Assembly: GCF_008808095.1 (NCBI RefSeq)
Contig: NZ_CP023396.1
Location: 2,108,001 to 2,172,000, forward strand
DNA: 64,000 nucleotides
Direction of reading: 5' to 3'
Source: Pseudoalteromonas ruthenica
GTDB taxonomy: Bacteria > Pseudomonadota > Gammaproteobacteria > Enterobacterales > Alteromonadaceae
The position numbers and the translations under genes are program-made. Position 1 is the first letter of the stretch. Each line of letters begins with the position of its first letter. Below, in pieces: positions 35,330 to 44,761 of this stretch. The notes beneath the pieces are model-generated. The model saw nothing but the letters and a program-made list of their open reading frames with translations, had not been told where the DNA came from and made no database searches.

Positions 35330-37468
35330 TTATTCTTGCCTTTGTTGTTGTATTAAATTAAAAATTGCCACCGTTGCTTCTGCGTCACTCATGGCGCGGT
35401 GATGCCGCGACAATACAATATCTAAATCGGCACTTAAACGTGCTAACGAGTATGATGCATGTCCGGGCAAGTAACTGCGACCCAAGCGCACTGTGCATAG
35501 TTTCGCCATACTTAAGTGGCGCTCGGTACGGGCGAATTCTGCTTTTAAAAATCCATAATCAAAGTTAACGTTATGGGCGACAAAAATACAGCCTTGCATA
35601 AATTGCCATAGCGATTCTGACAACTCTGCGAATACAGGGGCATCGGCCACCATCACATTATCTATGCCGGTAAGCTCAGTAATTGCTCGCGGAATGTGGC
35701 GCTGTGGGTTAACTAACGAATGCCAACGCGCAACTTCCTTACCAGCCACCACCTTGATAGCGGCAACTTCGGTGATTCGATGGCTTTGATGGCGCCCACC
35801 AGTGGTTTCTATATCAACAATCACATAAGGCTGTTCACTGTTCACCTGCCAGCGTACAGTTTGCACACTGACATCAAAGCCGGCACGCTGCAATTGTTTT
35901 AACGCCACCAGCTGATTGCGCCGCAAGCTATCACCCGGTGCTTTTATTTCTTCAAAACGCACTTTGCCAGATGTGATCACCATCAAATCTGGATAACCGT
36001 CCTTGGCGCTGCGGAAGTCTTTCGCCATGGTTTCCAGCTGCGTATAAACCGCGCTTAGGGGGGCATGATTGATGAGAGCGACCAATGGCGCTAATACTTC
36101 TTCGTGCCAACGAATAAATGCGTTAGGCTGATGGTAGTAGCGACTGGCCGCCGCGCTGATGTGAGTGATTAACGCCCCTTTACTGCTATGCTCTGCGAAC
36201 AGTTCGCGTATTTGCTGCTGATAATAGTGATAAAACTGACCGTCACGTAAGCTTGCAGGAAAAACATCAAACTCACTCCCCCTGCCAGCCTGTTCGCCAT
36301 CAAACAATAAGTGCCAAAAACAGAGCGCAAATAAGTGTTGCCACAACTGATTTTCGCTATGCAGCGCTTGTTCGCCGCGTTGGGTATATAAATCTATCAC
36401 CCCCTGCTCGACTTGATGGCGATACGCCTCATCTATAGCCAACGGTTCTTTCTCAGCCAGCAGGTCGCTCAGTACGCTGGTGCGTTTGCCTTGATATTTT
36501 AAAGCGTAAAAATCCTCAGCGAATACAAACACCTCATCGCTAGGCGGATCGTCAATCAGTGCGCATAAACGCTGCTCAACCCATTGCCTGTACCCTTTTT
36601 TAAAGCGCTGACGCAGCAGCAACTCAATGGCGCGGTTATCCTCACTGTGTGCTAGCACTGATAATGCTAAATCTTGATGCGGTGCTTCCGCGAGTAAGGC
36701 TTTACCTAAACGATAGAGATACTCATGCGAGTAGCGCTCTGCCAACGCACCAATAGCGCTTGGTAGCTGCGTTACTTGCTCGCCATGCTGCATCAGCTGC
36801 TGCTCGCTCAACTCGCTAACCTGGGCCCGTAATTGCGCATAAGTGAACGCACTTTTAGCCTCCTCTAAGGTGTCAAAGCGCGGGATGACCTTGCCTTGTT
36901 GGGTACGCATGATCCCTAAATCACGTAACGAAAAATGACCCAGCCCAGCTTGTAGGCGACCAAAAAAGATAAAACATAAATAAGCTAAAACCGGGTTATA
37001 GGCATGGACTACATAACTGAGAAATACATGGCTGTGGCAAGCTTTGGCAAAGCTCACGTGGGTTTGGCAATAGCCCAACCATTGCTCCTTACGCTTAGAC
37101 AACGCCACCCCGGGTAGCCCCAGTTCACGACAAAGTGCGACTAGCTCAGCTTTGGTTAATGCCACCAACCATTGTTCAAACTCCCCCTCGTGTACATGAC
37201 GCAACCAACCTCGACGCTTGAGTAAGGCGAGCGCCAGTGGCGCTTGCTCTATCTCGTCATAATGCAAGCTGCTTTGTTCAAGAAAATCAGACTTGCGATT
37301 AAAGCCGCGCACCAACACACACTGGGCATTTTTTGGCAAGGCTAAAAAGTCATCAATAAAGCGCTGTTCATGGGCACCGCATAAATGCCAGCCTTGGTGC
37401 TGGAAAAAATGCAGCAACTCCAAGAAGTGATCATGATAATAGGTTGGGGGTAAAGACTTGTTGTACAT
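35330..37468 (-). CDS. FAN1-type VRR-NUC nuclease fused to a DEDDh exonuclease
   Basis: A 712-residue protein joining two nucleases. Residues 1-~520 match the bacterial FAN1 layout: an N-terminal SAP-like segment (LTKAELVALCRELGLPGVAL), a long helical region, and a VRR-NUC PD-(D/E)xK domain with Asp494, Glu507 and Lys509 (GYPDLMVITS; FEEIKAPGDSL). Residues ~545-712 are a DnaQ-like 3'-5' exonuclease with all five DEDDh residues: Asp552/Glu554 (VIVDIETTG), Asp637 (HNVNFDYGFL), His690 and Asp695 (HHRAMSDAEAT). FAN1 cuts 5' flaps and unhooks DNA interstrand crosslinks; the added exonuclease could trim the product (inferred). The start is ATG 37468, not TTG 37498. It sits in a same-strand group with the FAH gene (46 bp) and lysE (2 bp). 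Confidence 0.9.
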   Translation of the reverse strand: MYNKSLPPTYYHDHFLELLHFFQHQGWHLCGAHEQRFIDDFLALPKNAQCVLVRGFNRKSDFLEQSSLHYDEIEQAPLALALLKRRGWLRHVHEGEFEQWLVALTKAELVALCRELGLPGVALSKRKEQWLGYCQTHVSFAKACHSHVFLSYVVHAYNPVLAYLCFIFFGRLQAGLGHFSLRDLGIMRTQQGKVIPRFDTLEEAKSAFTYAQLRAQVSELSEQQLMQHGEQVTQLPSAIGALAERYSHEYLYRLGKALLAEAPHQDLALSVLAHSEDNRAIELLLRQRFKKGYRQWVEQRLCALIDDPPSDEVFVFAEDFYALKYQGKRTSVLSDLLAEKEPLAIDEAYRHQVEQGVIDLYTQRGEQALHSENQLWQHLFALCFWHLLFDGEQAGRGSEFDVFPASLRDGQFYHYYQQQIRELFAEHSSKGALITHISAAASRYYHQPNAFIRWHEEVLAPLVALINHAPLSAVYTQLETMAKDFRSAKDGYPDLMVITSGKVRFEEIKAPGDSLRRNQLVALKQLQRAGFDVSVQTVRWQVNSEQPYVIVDIETTGGRHQSHRITEVAAIKVVAGKEVARWHSLVNPQRHIPRAITELTGIDNVMVADAPVFAELSESLWQFMQGCIFVAHNVNFDYGFLKAEFARTERHLSMAKLCTVRLGRSYLPGHASYSLARLSADLDIVLSRHHRAMSDAEATVAIFNLIQQQRQE

Positions 37469-37514
37469 AAACTCGGTAATTCCGACTTGGTGGCACAAGC
37501 CTAATACTGTTTAT

Positions 37515-38120
37515 TTATACAGTCAAGTTATCTCTTGCGCGCCAGCTCTGGCTCACTATCACCTCTTGTGAGAGCAGCAGCTGCGCCGTAAACTCAGCTT
37601 CTGCGTGTACTTCCCCAACGCCTTTAGGGGTGCCAGTCATCAGCCAATCGCCCGGCTGCAAAGCCATAAATGTGGCCAGCTCTTGCACCGCCATAAGAGG
37701 CGGATACATCATATGCTTTACTTCTCCGTGTTGTACTTGCTTGCCATTAATCAGTAAACGCACACCCAATTGCGAAATCTGTGCTTCGCTAATATCAATG
37801 AAGTCGCTCATCACCACGGCACCGTCAAAGGCTTTAGCACGCTCCCAAGGCAGTCCAGCTTGCTTGAGCTGGCTTTGCAGCATGCGCTTAGTTAAATCAA
37901 GGCCCACCGCTGCTTGAGTGAGACCTTGCTCGGTCATACGCAAGCAGATCTCAGCTTCGTAATGTAATCTATCGCCTTGATGCTGAGCATAAAGATGCTG
38001 GCTAAGACTACTGCTAGGCTTGTTAAATACCACCATCTGCTCTGGAATAGCATTGCCCAACTCGTGAATATGCTCAACATAATTACGGCCAATACATACA
38101 ATTTTTCCCGGTAAGCTCAT
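37515..38120 (-). CDS. Fumarylacetoacetate hydrolase family protein
   Basis: A 201-residue cytoplasmic enzyme of the FAH fold that cleaves C-C or related bonds in small diketo acids with a divalent metal. Motifs: VCIGRNYVEHIHELGN (N-terminal loop with the catalytic His), metal ligands in LHYEAEICLR, and WLMTGTPKGVG near the C-terminus. Size and sequence resemble the FAHD1/YcgM group, which includes acylpyruvase and oxaloacetate decarboxylase activities; the actual substrate is not determined. It lies 46 bp upstream of the nuclease gene on the same strand. Confidence 0.92.
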   Translation of the reverse strand: MSLPGKIVCIGRNYVEHIHELGNAIPEQMVVFNKPSSSLSQHLYAQHQGDRLHYEAEICLRMTEQGLTQAAVGLDLTKRMLQSQLKQAGLPWERAKAFDGAVVMSDFIDISEAQISQLGVRLLINGKQVQHGEVKHMMYPPLMAVQELATFMALQPGDWLMTGTPKGVGEVHAEAEFTAQLLLSQEVIVSQSWRARDNLTV

Positions 38121-38183
38121 GGGCGTTATCTCTTTTTTCTTTATTTGCCGCTCAGTGTAACTGCCTTTATAAAGAGCGCCAAG

Positions 38184-38921
38184 CTAGACACCATAGCGTC
38201 GACGATAGTGCTGCGCGGCGTACATCAAGCCCGCGCTACCAACCAAAGTGGGTAGCAGCCAACCAATTAACTGGGCATCACTTCCTAATACCGCATTAAA
38301 TAGACGGCGTCCGCCAAAGGCACCAAAAGCGGTATACACACCAATACCGGAGCCTAACATGGCGCTTAGGTGCTCAATAACCCAGCTACGAGGCCGCAGA
38401 GAGGGTCGGTAAATATAATGCGCCATAGTGACTGCGATAACCATGGATAACACCGAAAACGCCAGCAATAACACTTGTTGCTGTTGCCACCCTAGGTAAA
38501 AGGTATAACAAGCACATACAGCCAGTGCTGCAATAAGCCCAAGGTGAGCTGGCGTGCGTAATAAGGAACGCTGCTCCTTGGCCACCAACACTCGCCGGCC
38601 ATGATAAACCGACACCCACACCAATATTGATAACATGCTTAAAAACCATGCCATACGATGGTTAACCTGAAGATAGCGGCGCAACTCTTCTGCCGTGCTC
38701 AAGGTATCGATATTGCGCGCGCCCAACGGGTCTAATAGCACTAGTGCACAGCAAAAAAGGCCACTGCCTGCAACTGCGTACATTACATATGCATAGACCT
38801 TACCACTTTGATTGTGCAGCCGGGAGCCTTTGGCTGCGCACACTGGCAGCCAAAATAACACTAAAGCAATGCATCCTAATACAATATGTATATAAAGCGC
38901 CCCTTGATGTAACCAATACAT
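38184..38921 (-). CDS. Uncharacterised multi-pass membrane protein
   Basis: A 245-residue inner-membrane protein with about seven helices and no enzymatic motif I can name. It opens MYWLHQGALYIHIVLGCIALVLF and has a His in most helix ends (HIVLG, LHNQSGKVYAYVM, VNHRMAWFL, MAHYIYRP), a pattern seen in DUF2306-like or cytochrome-like small membrane proteins, though heme binding is speculative. I start at ATG 38921; the open frame extends to 39020, but those 33 codons overlap the divergent control region. It is divergent from a DesK-type kinase/LuxR regulator pair, which may control it. Confidence 0.7.
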   Translation of the reverse strand: MYWLHQGALYIHIVLGCIALVLFWLPVCAAKGSRLHNQSGKVYAYVMYAVAGSGLFCCALVLLDPLGARNIDTLSTAEELRRYLQVNHRMAWFLSMLSILVWVSVYHGRRVLVAKEQRSLLRTPAHLGLIAALAVCACYTFYLGWQQQQVLLLAFSVLSMVIAVTMAHYIYRPSLRPRSWVIEHLSAMLGSGIGVYTAFGAFGGRRLFNAVLGSDAQLIGWLLPTLVGSAGLMYAAQHYRRRYGV

Positions 38922-39007
38922 AACTCTTCTCACTGTGTTGCCAATTAACAGTGTTAGAGTGCAAACGCCATGCTGGCACGGTAAGTCACATTCGTCATTT
39001 TGGCGCA

Positions 39008-39019
39008 TGACATCTGTCA
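39008..39019. promoter_or_regulatory. Inverted repeat TGACAtcTGTCA in a divergent control region
   Basis: Perfect 5-bp arms with a two-base centre, nested in a wider GCATG/CATGC repeat. It lies between the membrane-protein gene (start 38921) and the kinase gene (start 39073), where the adjacent LuxR-type regulator could bind. Evidence is symmetry and position only. Confidence 0.3.
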
Positions 39020-39072
39020 CAACATGCGTTGCACTGCTGGTGTTAGATGCGTGCTGTGGATATAGTTAAGAA

Positions 39073-40206
39073 ATGAAAAAATACTTTCGTTATCAGTTAT
39101 CTTGGTTAGTGGTCGTGCTCGTAACTTGGGCCGTTATCGCGATACCGCGCATCATGGTCAACACTGAGCATGGGTTTACTGCATTAGCCACCATAGAAGT
39201 GGTGATACACACACTCATGTTGTTTTGCTTACTACTGGTCATAAACGAGCAAGAGCAAAGTTACGGCTACCCGGTACGCTATGTACTACTCGTTGTTATT
39301 GGCGCGGGCATTATCGGCCTGCAACTGCTCACTAGCGCAACACTGATTCTCATCTACATGGTGATGTTTAGCGCCATTTTAGTTTATTACTTGCCGCTGC
39401 GTTACTGTTACCTCAGCATTGCTGTTAACGCGGTACTCTTTTTACTCCTACAGCGATTTTATTGGCATCACCCATGGCCTGTTTTGAATACGCTTTCTAC
39501 CAGCGCCTTTTGCTTATTCGCGTTAGTGGTGAGTCAACGCACAATGGCCGAACAGCAAGCCAAAGAAGCACTGCAAATCAGTAATGCTTCATTACAAACC
39601 ACTCAAGCCTTATTAATCCAAGCTGGAGCAAGTGAAGAGCGCTTACATCTTGCGCGTGAACTGCATGATGATGTAGGCCATCAATTAACGAGCCTTATAA
39701 TGCAGCTAGATATTGCTCGGCGTACCGCCTCGGATACGCTTAAACCACAACTTGAACACTGTTATCAACATGCTCGGCAAACGCTTGCTAGTGTCCGCTC
39801 TGTGGTCAGTGACAAACGCAACCACAGCCCGATTGATTTACAGCCTACCTTAATGCAGCTAGCTGAAAACACGCCACGCATTGCGGTGGTTGTACACTAC
39901 CAAGCTCACCCACTGCTGGCACAACTTAATTATGCCCAATGTGTGCTGCGCTGTGCTCAAGAGGGAATTAGCAACGCTTTAAAGCATTCGCTTGCTACGG
40001 AGCTACATATACATTTATATAACCATAACCCACTGCGGTTGACGATAAGTGACAATGGTGGTCACTTACATAATCCAGTACCTGGCAATGGCCTGTTAGG
40101 GTTAAAGGAGCGCGTTGAAACCTTAGGCGGCACGTTTACGTTCACCCCCAATAGTAAAGGCATGGTGTTAAATGCGGAGTTTCCCTATGCAAACGACAAC
40201 CATTAA
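39073..40206 (+). CDS. NarL/DesK-type sensor histidine kinase
   Basis: A 377-residue inner-membrane kinase. About five or six helices fill residues 8-155 with very short loops, so it probably senses something in the membrane. A short coiled coil (AEQQAKEALQISNASLQ) leads to a HisKA_3 domain with His198 in ARELHDDVGHQLTSL. The ATPase domain has CAQEGISNALKHS (N box) and LTISDNGG and GNGLLGLKERVETLGG (G boxes). This class pairs with LuxR-type regulators, and the next gene overlaps its 3' end by 20 bp, so they form a cognate two-component system. The signal is unknown; the all-helix sensor resembles thermo- or lipid-state sensors of the DesK type. Confidence 0.93.
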   Translation: MKKYFRYQLSWLVVVLVTWAVIAIPRIMVNTEHGFTALATIEVVIHTLMLFCLLLVINEQEQSYGYPVRYVLLVVIGAGIIGLQLLTSATLILIYMVMFSAILVYYLPLRYCYLSIAVNAVLFLLLQRFYWHHPWPVLNTLSTSAFCLFALVVSQRTMAEQQAKEALQISNASLQTTQALLIQAGASEERLHLARELHDDVGHQLTSLIMQLDIARRTASDTLKPQLEHCYQHARQTLASVRSVVSDKRNHSPIDLQPTLMQLAENTPRIAVVVHYQAHPLLAQLNYAQCVLRCAQEGISNALKHSLATELHIHLYNHNPLRLTISDNGGHLHNPVPGNGLLGLKERVETLGGTFTFTPNSKGMVLNAEFPYANDNH

Positions 40207-40852
40207 AGTTCACCTAGTTGACGACCAACACTTAGTTCGTGCAGGGTTGGCGAGTTTGCTGGCGCTCGATAAGCGCATCCAGGTCAGTGGTGAGTCTGTG
40301 GACGGCCAAGCCTTTTTAGAGTGTTATCAACAGGGAAACGTGGATGCGGATGTAATTCTACTGGATGTACGCATGCCACGATTAGACGGCATAGGCGTGC
40401 TACAGGCACTTGCGAAGTACCACGCGCCGCCCTGCCTTATCCTAACCACCTTCAACGACAGTGACATTTTGTTTCGGGCTATTGAGCACAACGCCAAAGG
40501 GTTCATGCTTAAGGATGCATCACTGGAAGAGTTAGTTGCGGGGATCACAGCACTCTCGCAAGGCGGTAGCGTATTACAACAAGCATTAAAAGAGGCGGTG
40601 ATGGCTAAGCAGCGCAGTGTAGTAACGCCACAAGTACAGGGCTTAACAGCGCGCGAACAGCAAATTTTACAGCTTATTTGTGCAGGCTATGCCAATAAAG
40701 AAATCGCCGCTAAATTACACAAAGCACCAGGCACTATTCGCAACGCGGTATCGACGATATTAACTAAACTTGAAGTGCGCGATCGCACCCAAGCCACCAT
40801 TAAAGCCATCGAATTAGGCCTGTACTGCGCTGCGAATACACCTAGTGATTAA
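40187..40852 (+). CDS. LuxR/NarL-family response regulator
   Basis: A 221-residue DNA-binding regulator, partner of the overlapping kinase gene. The receiver domain holds D12/D13 (HLVDDQHLVRAG), phospho-acceptor Asp60 (VILLDVRMPRLDG), and Lys in FMLKDASLEEL. The C-terminal HTH_LuxR has LTAREQQILQLICAGYANKE and IRNAVSTILTKLEVRDR. The ATG at 40187 has GGAG seven bases upstream; the open frame from 40172 is not needed. The last 11 bases overlap the convergent cyclase gene. The likely target is its own operon or the divergent membrane-protein gene. Confidence 0.94.
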   Translation: MQTTTIKVHLVDDQHLVRAGLASLLALDKRIQVSGESVDGQAFLECYQQGNVDADVILLDVRMPRLDGIGVLQALAKYHAPPCLILTTFNDSDILFRAIEHNAKGFMLKDASLEELVAGITALSQGGSVLQQALKEAVMAKQRSVVTPQVQGLTAREQQILQLICAGYANKEIAAKLHKAPGTIRNAVSTILTKLEVRDRTQATIKAIELGLYCAANTPSD

Positions 40853-42260
40853 TGCACACTTGATTACGACCCTGCTGCTTTGCCTTGTAGAGGCTTCCAT
40901 CCGCACGACTGAGCGCAGAACCGATATCTTCACCTTGGTTAACGTGAGTAACACCGATGCTGCACGTCACGCGAAGTTCGGGGTAGTCATCAAAAGTAAG
41001 TTCACTAATGGCGATGCGAATTCGCTCGACAATGCCACGACCTTGCTCAAGGTGTGCACTGAGTAACAATACAAACTCTTCGCCACCAAAACGAGCGGCT
41101 AAGTCATGCTCACGTAATTGCTTGGTGAGGCAATAGGCCACGCATTCCAACACTTCATCACCAGCCTGATGACCAAAGCGGTCATTCACCTTCTTAAATA
41201 AATCTAAATCGACAACCGCAATGCTGCTACTTTTTCCCTTTAGCCCACCGCAGCGTAAGCTGTGCTCAGCGGCATCCATAAAGGCATTTCGCTGCATTAA
41301 CTGCGTCAAGTCGTCAAACCGAGCTTGGTGCTGCCAATAGTGTTTTGAATCGGTCTCATTGAGTAATTGCGACTGCAATAGCCGCCCACCTATGGTCAAC
41401 ATAGAAAGGGTCACAATAAACGATTGCAGCATAAACAATGACTGCATGGGGGTATCTTGAATAAAAGGGCCAAAGTCATGACCAAAAAGCACCACCAGCG
41501 CCGCCACAACGGCTAGCAATACCGAATAAACAAAGACACTGGCGCAGACAAATATCATCACCAGTACGCAAGGCAAAACAGCAAAAATAAAGCCACCGAG
41601 CCAGAGTTTGGCTGTGAGCATCGCCGCCAAAGCCAGCACAATCGCTGCACATGCCAGCGCCGATTGGCGCAGTGGCCATTGCTTTTGCTTCACAAAAGCA
41701 TCAAAAAATGCGTAGACCAGCAAAGCACCTAAAATGTCGGAAAACAGCAATTGCAGCACATACTGAGCAAAGAGTTCGCTACCAATATACCCACCTAAAA
41801 TAAGGTTGGCCGTTAGCATCACCACAGACAACGCAATAGGTAGCAGATAAACTCGCACAACCAAGGTGACCAAGTCTTGAAAGCGGCTTAAGCCACTTTG
41901 TAAATGGCGTTTAACAAGCCCCGCCATCACCCAAGGCGCAAGTGTATCAATCAAAGCCGCGATACTGGTATGCACTACCCCATGGGCCATGTCCGCCACC
42001 TGCATACCAGGATAATTAGCAGCGAAACTTGCAACAAAAACCACAATGGCGGATGCCTTGCCCAATCGCAAATACATCACTAGCGCTACACCAACACTGA
42101 GCCAAATCAAGGTAATATTAGCAGGCTGAGTCGCCATAAAGGTCATACCGAACTGCGCTAAAGCGTAGTACAACAGGCCGCCAATCAATAGCTTAGGAAA
42201 CGTATTGAGATGAGGTAAGCGCGCGCTTGCATGAGATTGTGCTTTTACTGTCGGTGTCAC
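40842..42260 (-). CDS. MASE1-GGDEF diguanylate cyclase
   Basis: A 472-residue inner-membrane c-di-GMP synthase. The first ~300 residues are an integral MASE1-type sensor with about eight helices (ANITLIWLSVGVALVMYLRLG is the characteristic segment). The GGDEF domain follows from FDDLTQLMQRNAF with VVDLDLFKKVNDRFGHQAGDE. The active loop is GGEEF (392-396), preceded by an intact RxxD inhibitory site (R383-D386). It should be active and product-inhibited. The MASE1 signal is unknown. Convergent with the response-regulator gene, overlapping by 11 bp. It is the second complete cyclase in the window, with no c-di-GMP phosphodiesterase nearby. Confidence 0.93.
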   Translation of the reverse strand: MTPTVKAQSHASARLPHLNTFPKLLIGGLLYYALAQFGMTFMATQPANITLIWLSVGVALVMYLRLGKASAIVVFVASFAANYPGMQVADMAHGVVHTSIAALIDTLAPWVMAGLVKRHLQSGLSRFQDLVTLVVRVYLLPIALSVVMLTANLILGGYIGSELFAQYVLQLLFSDILGALLVYAFFDAFVKQKQWPLRQSALACAAIVLALAAMLTAKLWLGGFIFAVLPCVLVMIFVCASVFVYSVLLAVVAALVVLFGHDFGPFIQDTPMQSLFMLQSFIVTLSMLTIGGRLLQSQLLNETDSKHYWQHQARFDDLTQLMQRNAFMDAAEHSLRCGGLKGKSSSIAVVDLDLFKKVNDRFGHQAGDEVLECVAYCLTKQLREHDLAARFGGEEFVLLLSAHLEQGRGIVERIRIAISELTFDDYPELRVTCSIGVTHVNQGEDIGSALSRADGSLYKAKQQGRNQVCINH

Positions 42261-42367
42261 AGCGAACCTGTCTAATGATTATTTATTATTTTGGGACGAA
42301 ATATACCTTGTATGAGGTAGATCAATCCAATAAAAATTTACATTTGCTTAAATAATAGTCGTAAAAT

Positions 42368-42622
42368 GTGACTAAAAGTGATTACCCCATGCAAAAAGCC
42401 ACCCAACTCACCCTATTAAAATGCATCATAGTATTGGGACTGTTGCTCATTTTGAGTGGTCATAGCCTGCTTGTCGTGGATGGATTCCGCCAGTATTTTG
42501 GTATGTACAGCTATATGCTTGGCGCTATGTGTATTGCTATTGGGCTTATTCTCTCACTTCCCACCAAAATATATCTAACCATTTTATTAATGCGCCATGA
42601 GGGCCACGATTCCAAGCTTTAG
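42368..42622 (+). CDS. Small two-helix membrane protein
   Basis: An 84-codon frame from GTG 42368, or 77 codons from ATG 42389 (MQKATQLTLLKCII). Two hydrophobic helices (ILVLGLLLILSG region and YMLGAMCIAIGLILSL) are joined by a short loop with aromatic residues (FRQYFGMYS). I recognise no family. Neither start has a good ribosome site. It stands alone between the divergent cyclase gene and a bidirectional terminator, and the two-helix pattern with sensible codon use makes it more likely real than not. Confidence 0.55.
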   Translation: MTKSDYPMQKATQLTLLKCIIVLGLLLILSGHSLLVVDGFRQYFGMYSYMLGAMCIAIGLILSLPTKIYLTILLMRHEGHDSKL

Positions 42623-42637
42623 GTTAATTTTAGGCAT

Positions 42638-42661
42638 AAAAAAAGCGGCGCAAGGCCGCTT
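42638..42661 (-). terminator. Bidirectional terminator between the small membrane gene and pepB
   Basis: The stem AAGCGGC/GCCGCTT (42643-42649 and 42655-42661) has a five-base loop. Seven T follow on the minus strand (pepB side), and TTTCT on the plus strand. Confidence 0.85.
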
Positions 42662-42679
42662 TCTATCGAATTGTTAAAG

Positions 42680-43975
42680 TTACGACTTTTCTTGTAGCGT
42701 ACGTGCAACCGTACGCATGCCTTGTGTCGTTGCCCCAGCTGCCCACATGCCCGTAGCGGATGTTTGAAACGCTGCGGCTAAATCGATATGCACCCAGCCT
42801 TGTCCTTCATCACGAACAAAGCGAGACAGGAATCCGGCGGCGTTTGAGGCGCCACCAAAACCACCACCTTTTTGTGGACGACTATTAGCGGTGTCAGCAT
42901 AAGGTGATGGACAGTTGTGCTGGTGGAACTTCTCCAATGGCAACGGCCATGCACCTTCAAATTCTTCTTTAGCGAAGCCTTCAACATCGCGCACCATGTC
43001 TTTGTCTAAGCCAAACAGAGCGTTATATTCCTGACCCACAGCCACTAACGCTGCGCCCGTTAAGGTGGCTGCATTAATAATGGTTTTCGCCCCAGACTCA
43101 CTGGCGGCCATCAAACCATCAGCTAGCACTAGGCGGCCTTCGGCGTCGGTGTTCACAATCTCCACTGTGGTGCCGTTTTTATAGGTCAGAATGTCACCAA
43201 GTTTATATGCGTGCCCTGAAATCAGGTTCTCAGCACAACAAAGGTATAATTTAACTCGCTTGTCTAAACCACGACTAATTGCCAGGGCCAAGCCTGCGGT
43301 GACGGTTGCTGCACCGCCCATATCGCACTTCATGCCCAGCATCCCTTCGCTCGGCTTGATTGAATAACCACCGGAATCAAAGGTGATCCCTTTACCAACA
43401 AGTGCAGAAGCCACTTCAGCGGCATCATCACCTGTGGGGTTAAAATCAAGCTCTAGTAGCACCGGTGGGCGCTCACTACCGCGACCGACTTCGTAAATAC
43501 CAATCCACTGCTGCTCTTTTAGTGCTTCGCCTTTAATAATTTGATAGCTGACATGCTCAGGCGCCAGCGACTGAATAAACTCACCCGCCTTTTCTGCCAG
43601 GCTTTCTGGGTAAATTTCTTCTGCCGTGCCGTTGATCATCTGGCGCATCCAAGTCGCTGCTTGCTTAAGCGCTTGCAGCTCCTTAATGTCGCTTTGGTCG
43701 TTATCAACAAAGCTCACCCCATCGAGTACCTTAGGGCTAACAAAGCCTTGGTAGAATGCCCACTGACTTTCAGTGCACCAAGTATCGCCGCTTAACTGCA
43801 CCGCTTTTACGCCTTGATTAGCTATGGCGCGGCCCGCCTTTTGTACGTTTTTAAGGGTTTCATCTTCACTTAAGTGCACCGTGGCACCTTGTTCATTGAA
43901 AGACACTGATGCAGATTCGCCCCAATGACTAGGCGCAGCTTGTTCACTTAGGTGTACTAAAAATTGTTGACTCAT
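42680..43975 (-). CDS. pepB: Aminopeptidase B (M17 leucyl aminopeptidase family)
   Basis: A 431-residue cytoplasmic dimetal aminopeptidase. Metal ligands and catalytic residues are all present: Lys195 and Asp200 (GKGITFDSGGYSIK), Asp218, Asp277 and Glu279 (NTDAEGRL). The N-terminal domain is short, and the whole sequence aligns with E. coli PepB (HWGEKA-type start, YxxVGRGSER, VKLYLCCAENLISG) better than with PepA, so I use pepB. It removes N-terminal residues from peptides, completing the chain of peptidases in this window (prlC, M14, S8). Monocistronic, with its own terminator; divergent from sfsA. Confidence 0.95.
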   Translation of the reverse strand: MSQQFLVHLSEQAAPSHWGESASVSFNEQGATVHLSEDETLKNVQKAGRAIANQGVKAVQLSGDTWCTESQWAFYQGFVSPKVLDGVSFVDNDQSDIKELQALKQAATWMRQMINGTAEEIYPESLAEKAGEFIQSLAPEHVSYQIIKGEALKEQQWIGIYEVGRGSERPPVLLELDFNPTGDDAAEVASALVGKGITFDSGGYSIKPSEGMLGMKCDMGGAATVTAGLALAISRGLDKRVKLYLCCAENLISGHAYKLGDILTYKNGTTVEIVNTDAEGRLVLADGLMAASESGAKTIINAATLTGAALVAVGQEYNALFGLDKDMVRDVEGFAKEEFEGAWPLPLEKFHQHNCPSPYADTANSRPQKGGGFGGASNAAGFLSRFVRDEGQGWVHIDLAAAFQTSATGMWAAGATTQGMRTVARTLQEKS

Positions 43976-44053
43976 GTGGGTCCTCTTGGACTGTGATTAC
44001 AATTACTAGCAGTTTACACTAGGGCTATGCAGTTCTAAAGCGAAGTGAGATTA

Positions 44054-44761
44054 ATGTTATTTCCTGCCCCGTTACAAAGCGCCACCCTGCTAAAGCGCTA
44101 TAAACGTTTCTTAGTGGATTTGCGCGACGAAGATGGTAATGAGTTTACCGTGCACTGTGCTAACACCGGTAAAATGACCGGCTGTGCCGAGCCTGGCGTG
44201 CACGCCTACTACTCCACCAGCGACAACGCCAAACGCAAATACCCGCATAGTTTGGAGCTCAGTAGTAACGCCCAAGGGGATTTAATTTGTGTTAATACCG
44301 CCGTGGCTAATAAAGTCGCCATTGAGGCCATCAACAACGATGTGATCGAAGAACTGCAAGGCTATGAACAACTACACAGTGAAGTAAAATACGGTGCAGA
44401 AAATAGCCGTATCGACATACTGTTGCGCGATGCCGACAAAGCAGATTGCTATATCGAAGTAAAATCAGTGACCTTACTTGAGCACTCAGGACAGGGTTAC
44501 TTCCCCGACGCGCAAACGCTACGTGGGCAAAAACACCTGCGCGAGTTAATCACCATGCGCCAACAAGGAAAGCGGGCGGTGTTACTGTTCGCTGTGCTGC
44601 ACAGCGGCATCAACCAAGTCAGCGCCGCCGCCCATATTGATCCGGTTTACGCCGACCTCCTGCGCCAAGCGCAGCAAGCCGGCGTTGAAGTGTTAGCCTA
44701 TAAAGCCCGTATCAGTGCCGAGGAGGTCACCCTCACTCAGCGCTTGGCTTTTCAAGACTAA
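44054..44761 (+). CDS. sfsA: Sugar fermentation stimulation protein homolog SfsA
   Basis: A 235-residue protein of the SfsA family, which has an OB-fold N-terminus and a nuclease-like C-terminal core ([19 protein letters not shown] resembling PD-(D/E)xK). Conserved segments are [17 protein letters not shown] [44 protein letters not shown] and [18 protein letters not shown]. Originally described as a DNA-binding protein that raises maltose-gene expression in E. coli; its biochemical role remains unclear. I start at ATG 44054 to match the family N-terminus; a GTG at 44045 also opens the frame. In E. coli it directly precedes dksA; here an acylase/AraC pair is inserted. Its 3' end overlaps the acylase gene by 29 bp. 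Confidence 0.95.
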   Translation: MLFPAPLQSATLLKRYKRFLVDLRDEDGNEFTVHCANTGKMTGCAEPGVHAYYSTSDNAKRKYPHSLELSSNAQGDLICVNTAVANKVAIEAINNDVIEELQGYEQLHSEVKYGAENSRIDILLRDADKADCYIEVKSVTLLEHSGQGYFPDAQTLRGQKHLRELITMRQQGKRAVLLFAVLHSGINQVSAAAHIDPVYADLLRQAQQAGVEVLAYKARISAEEVTLTQRLAFQD

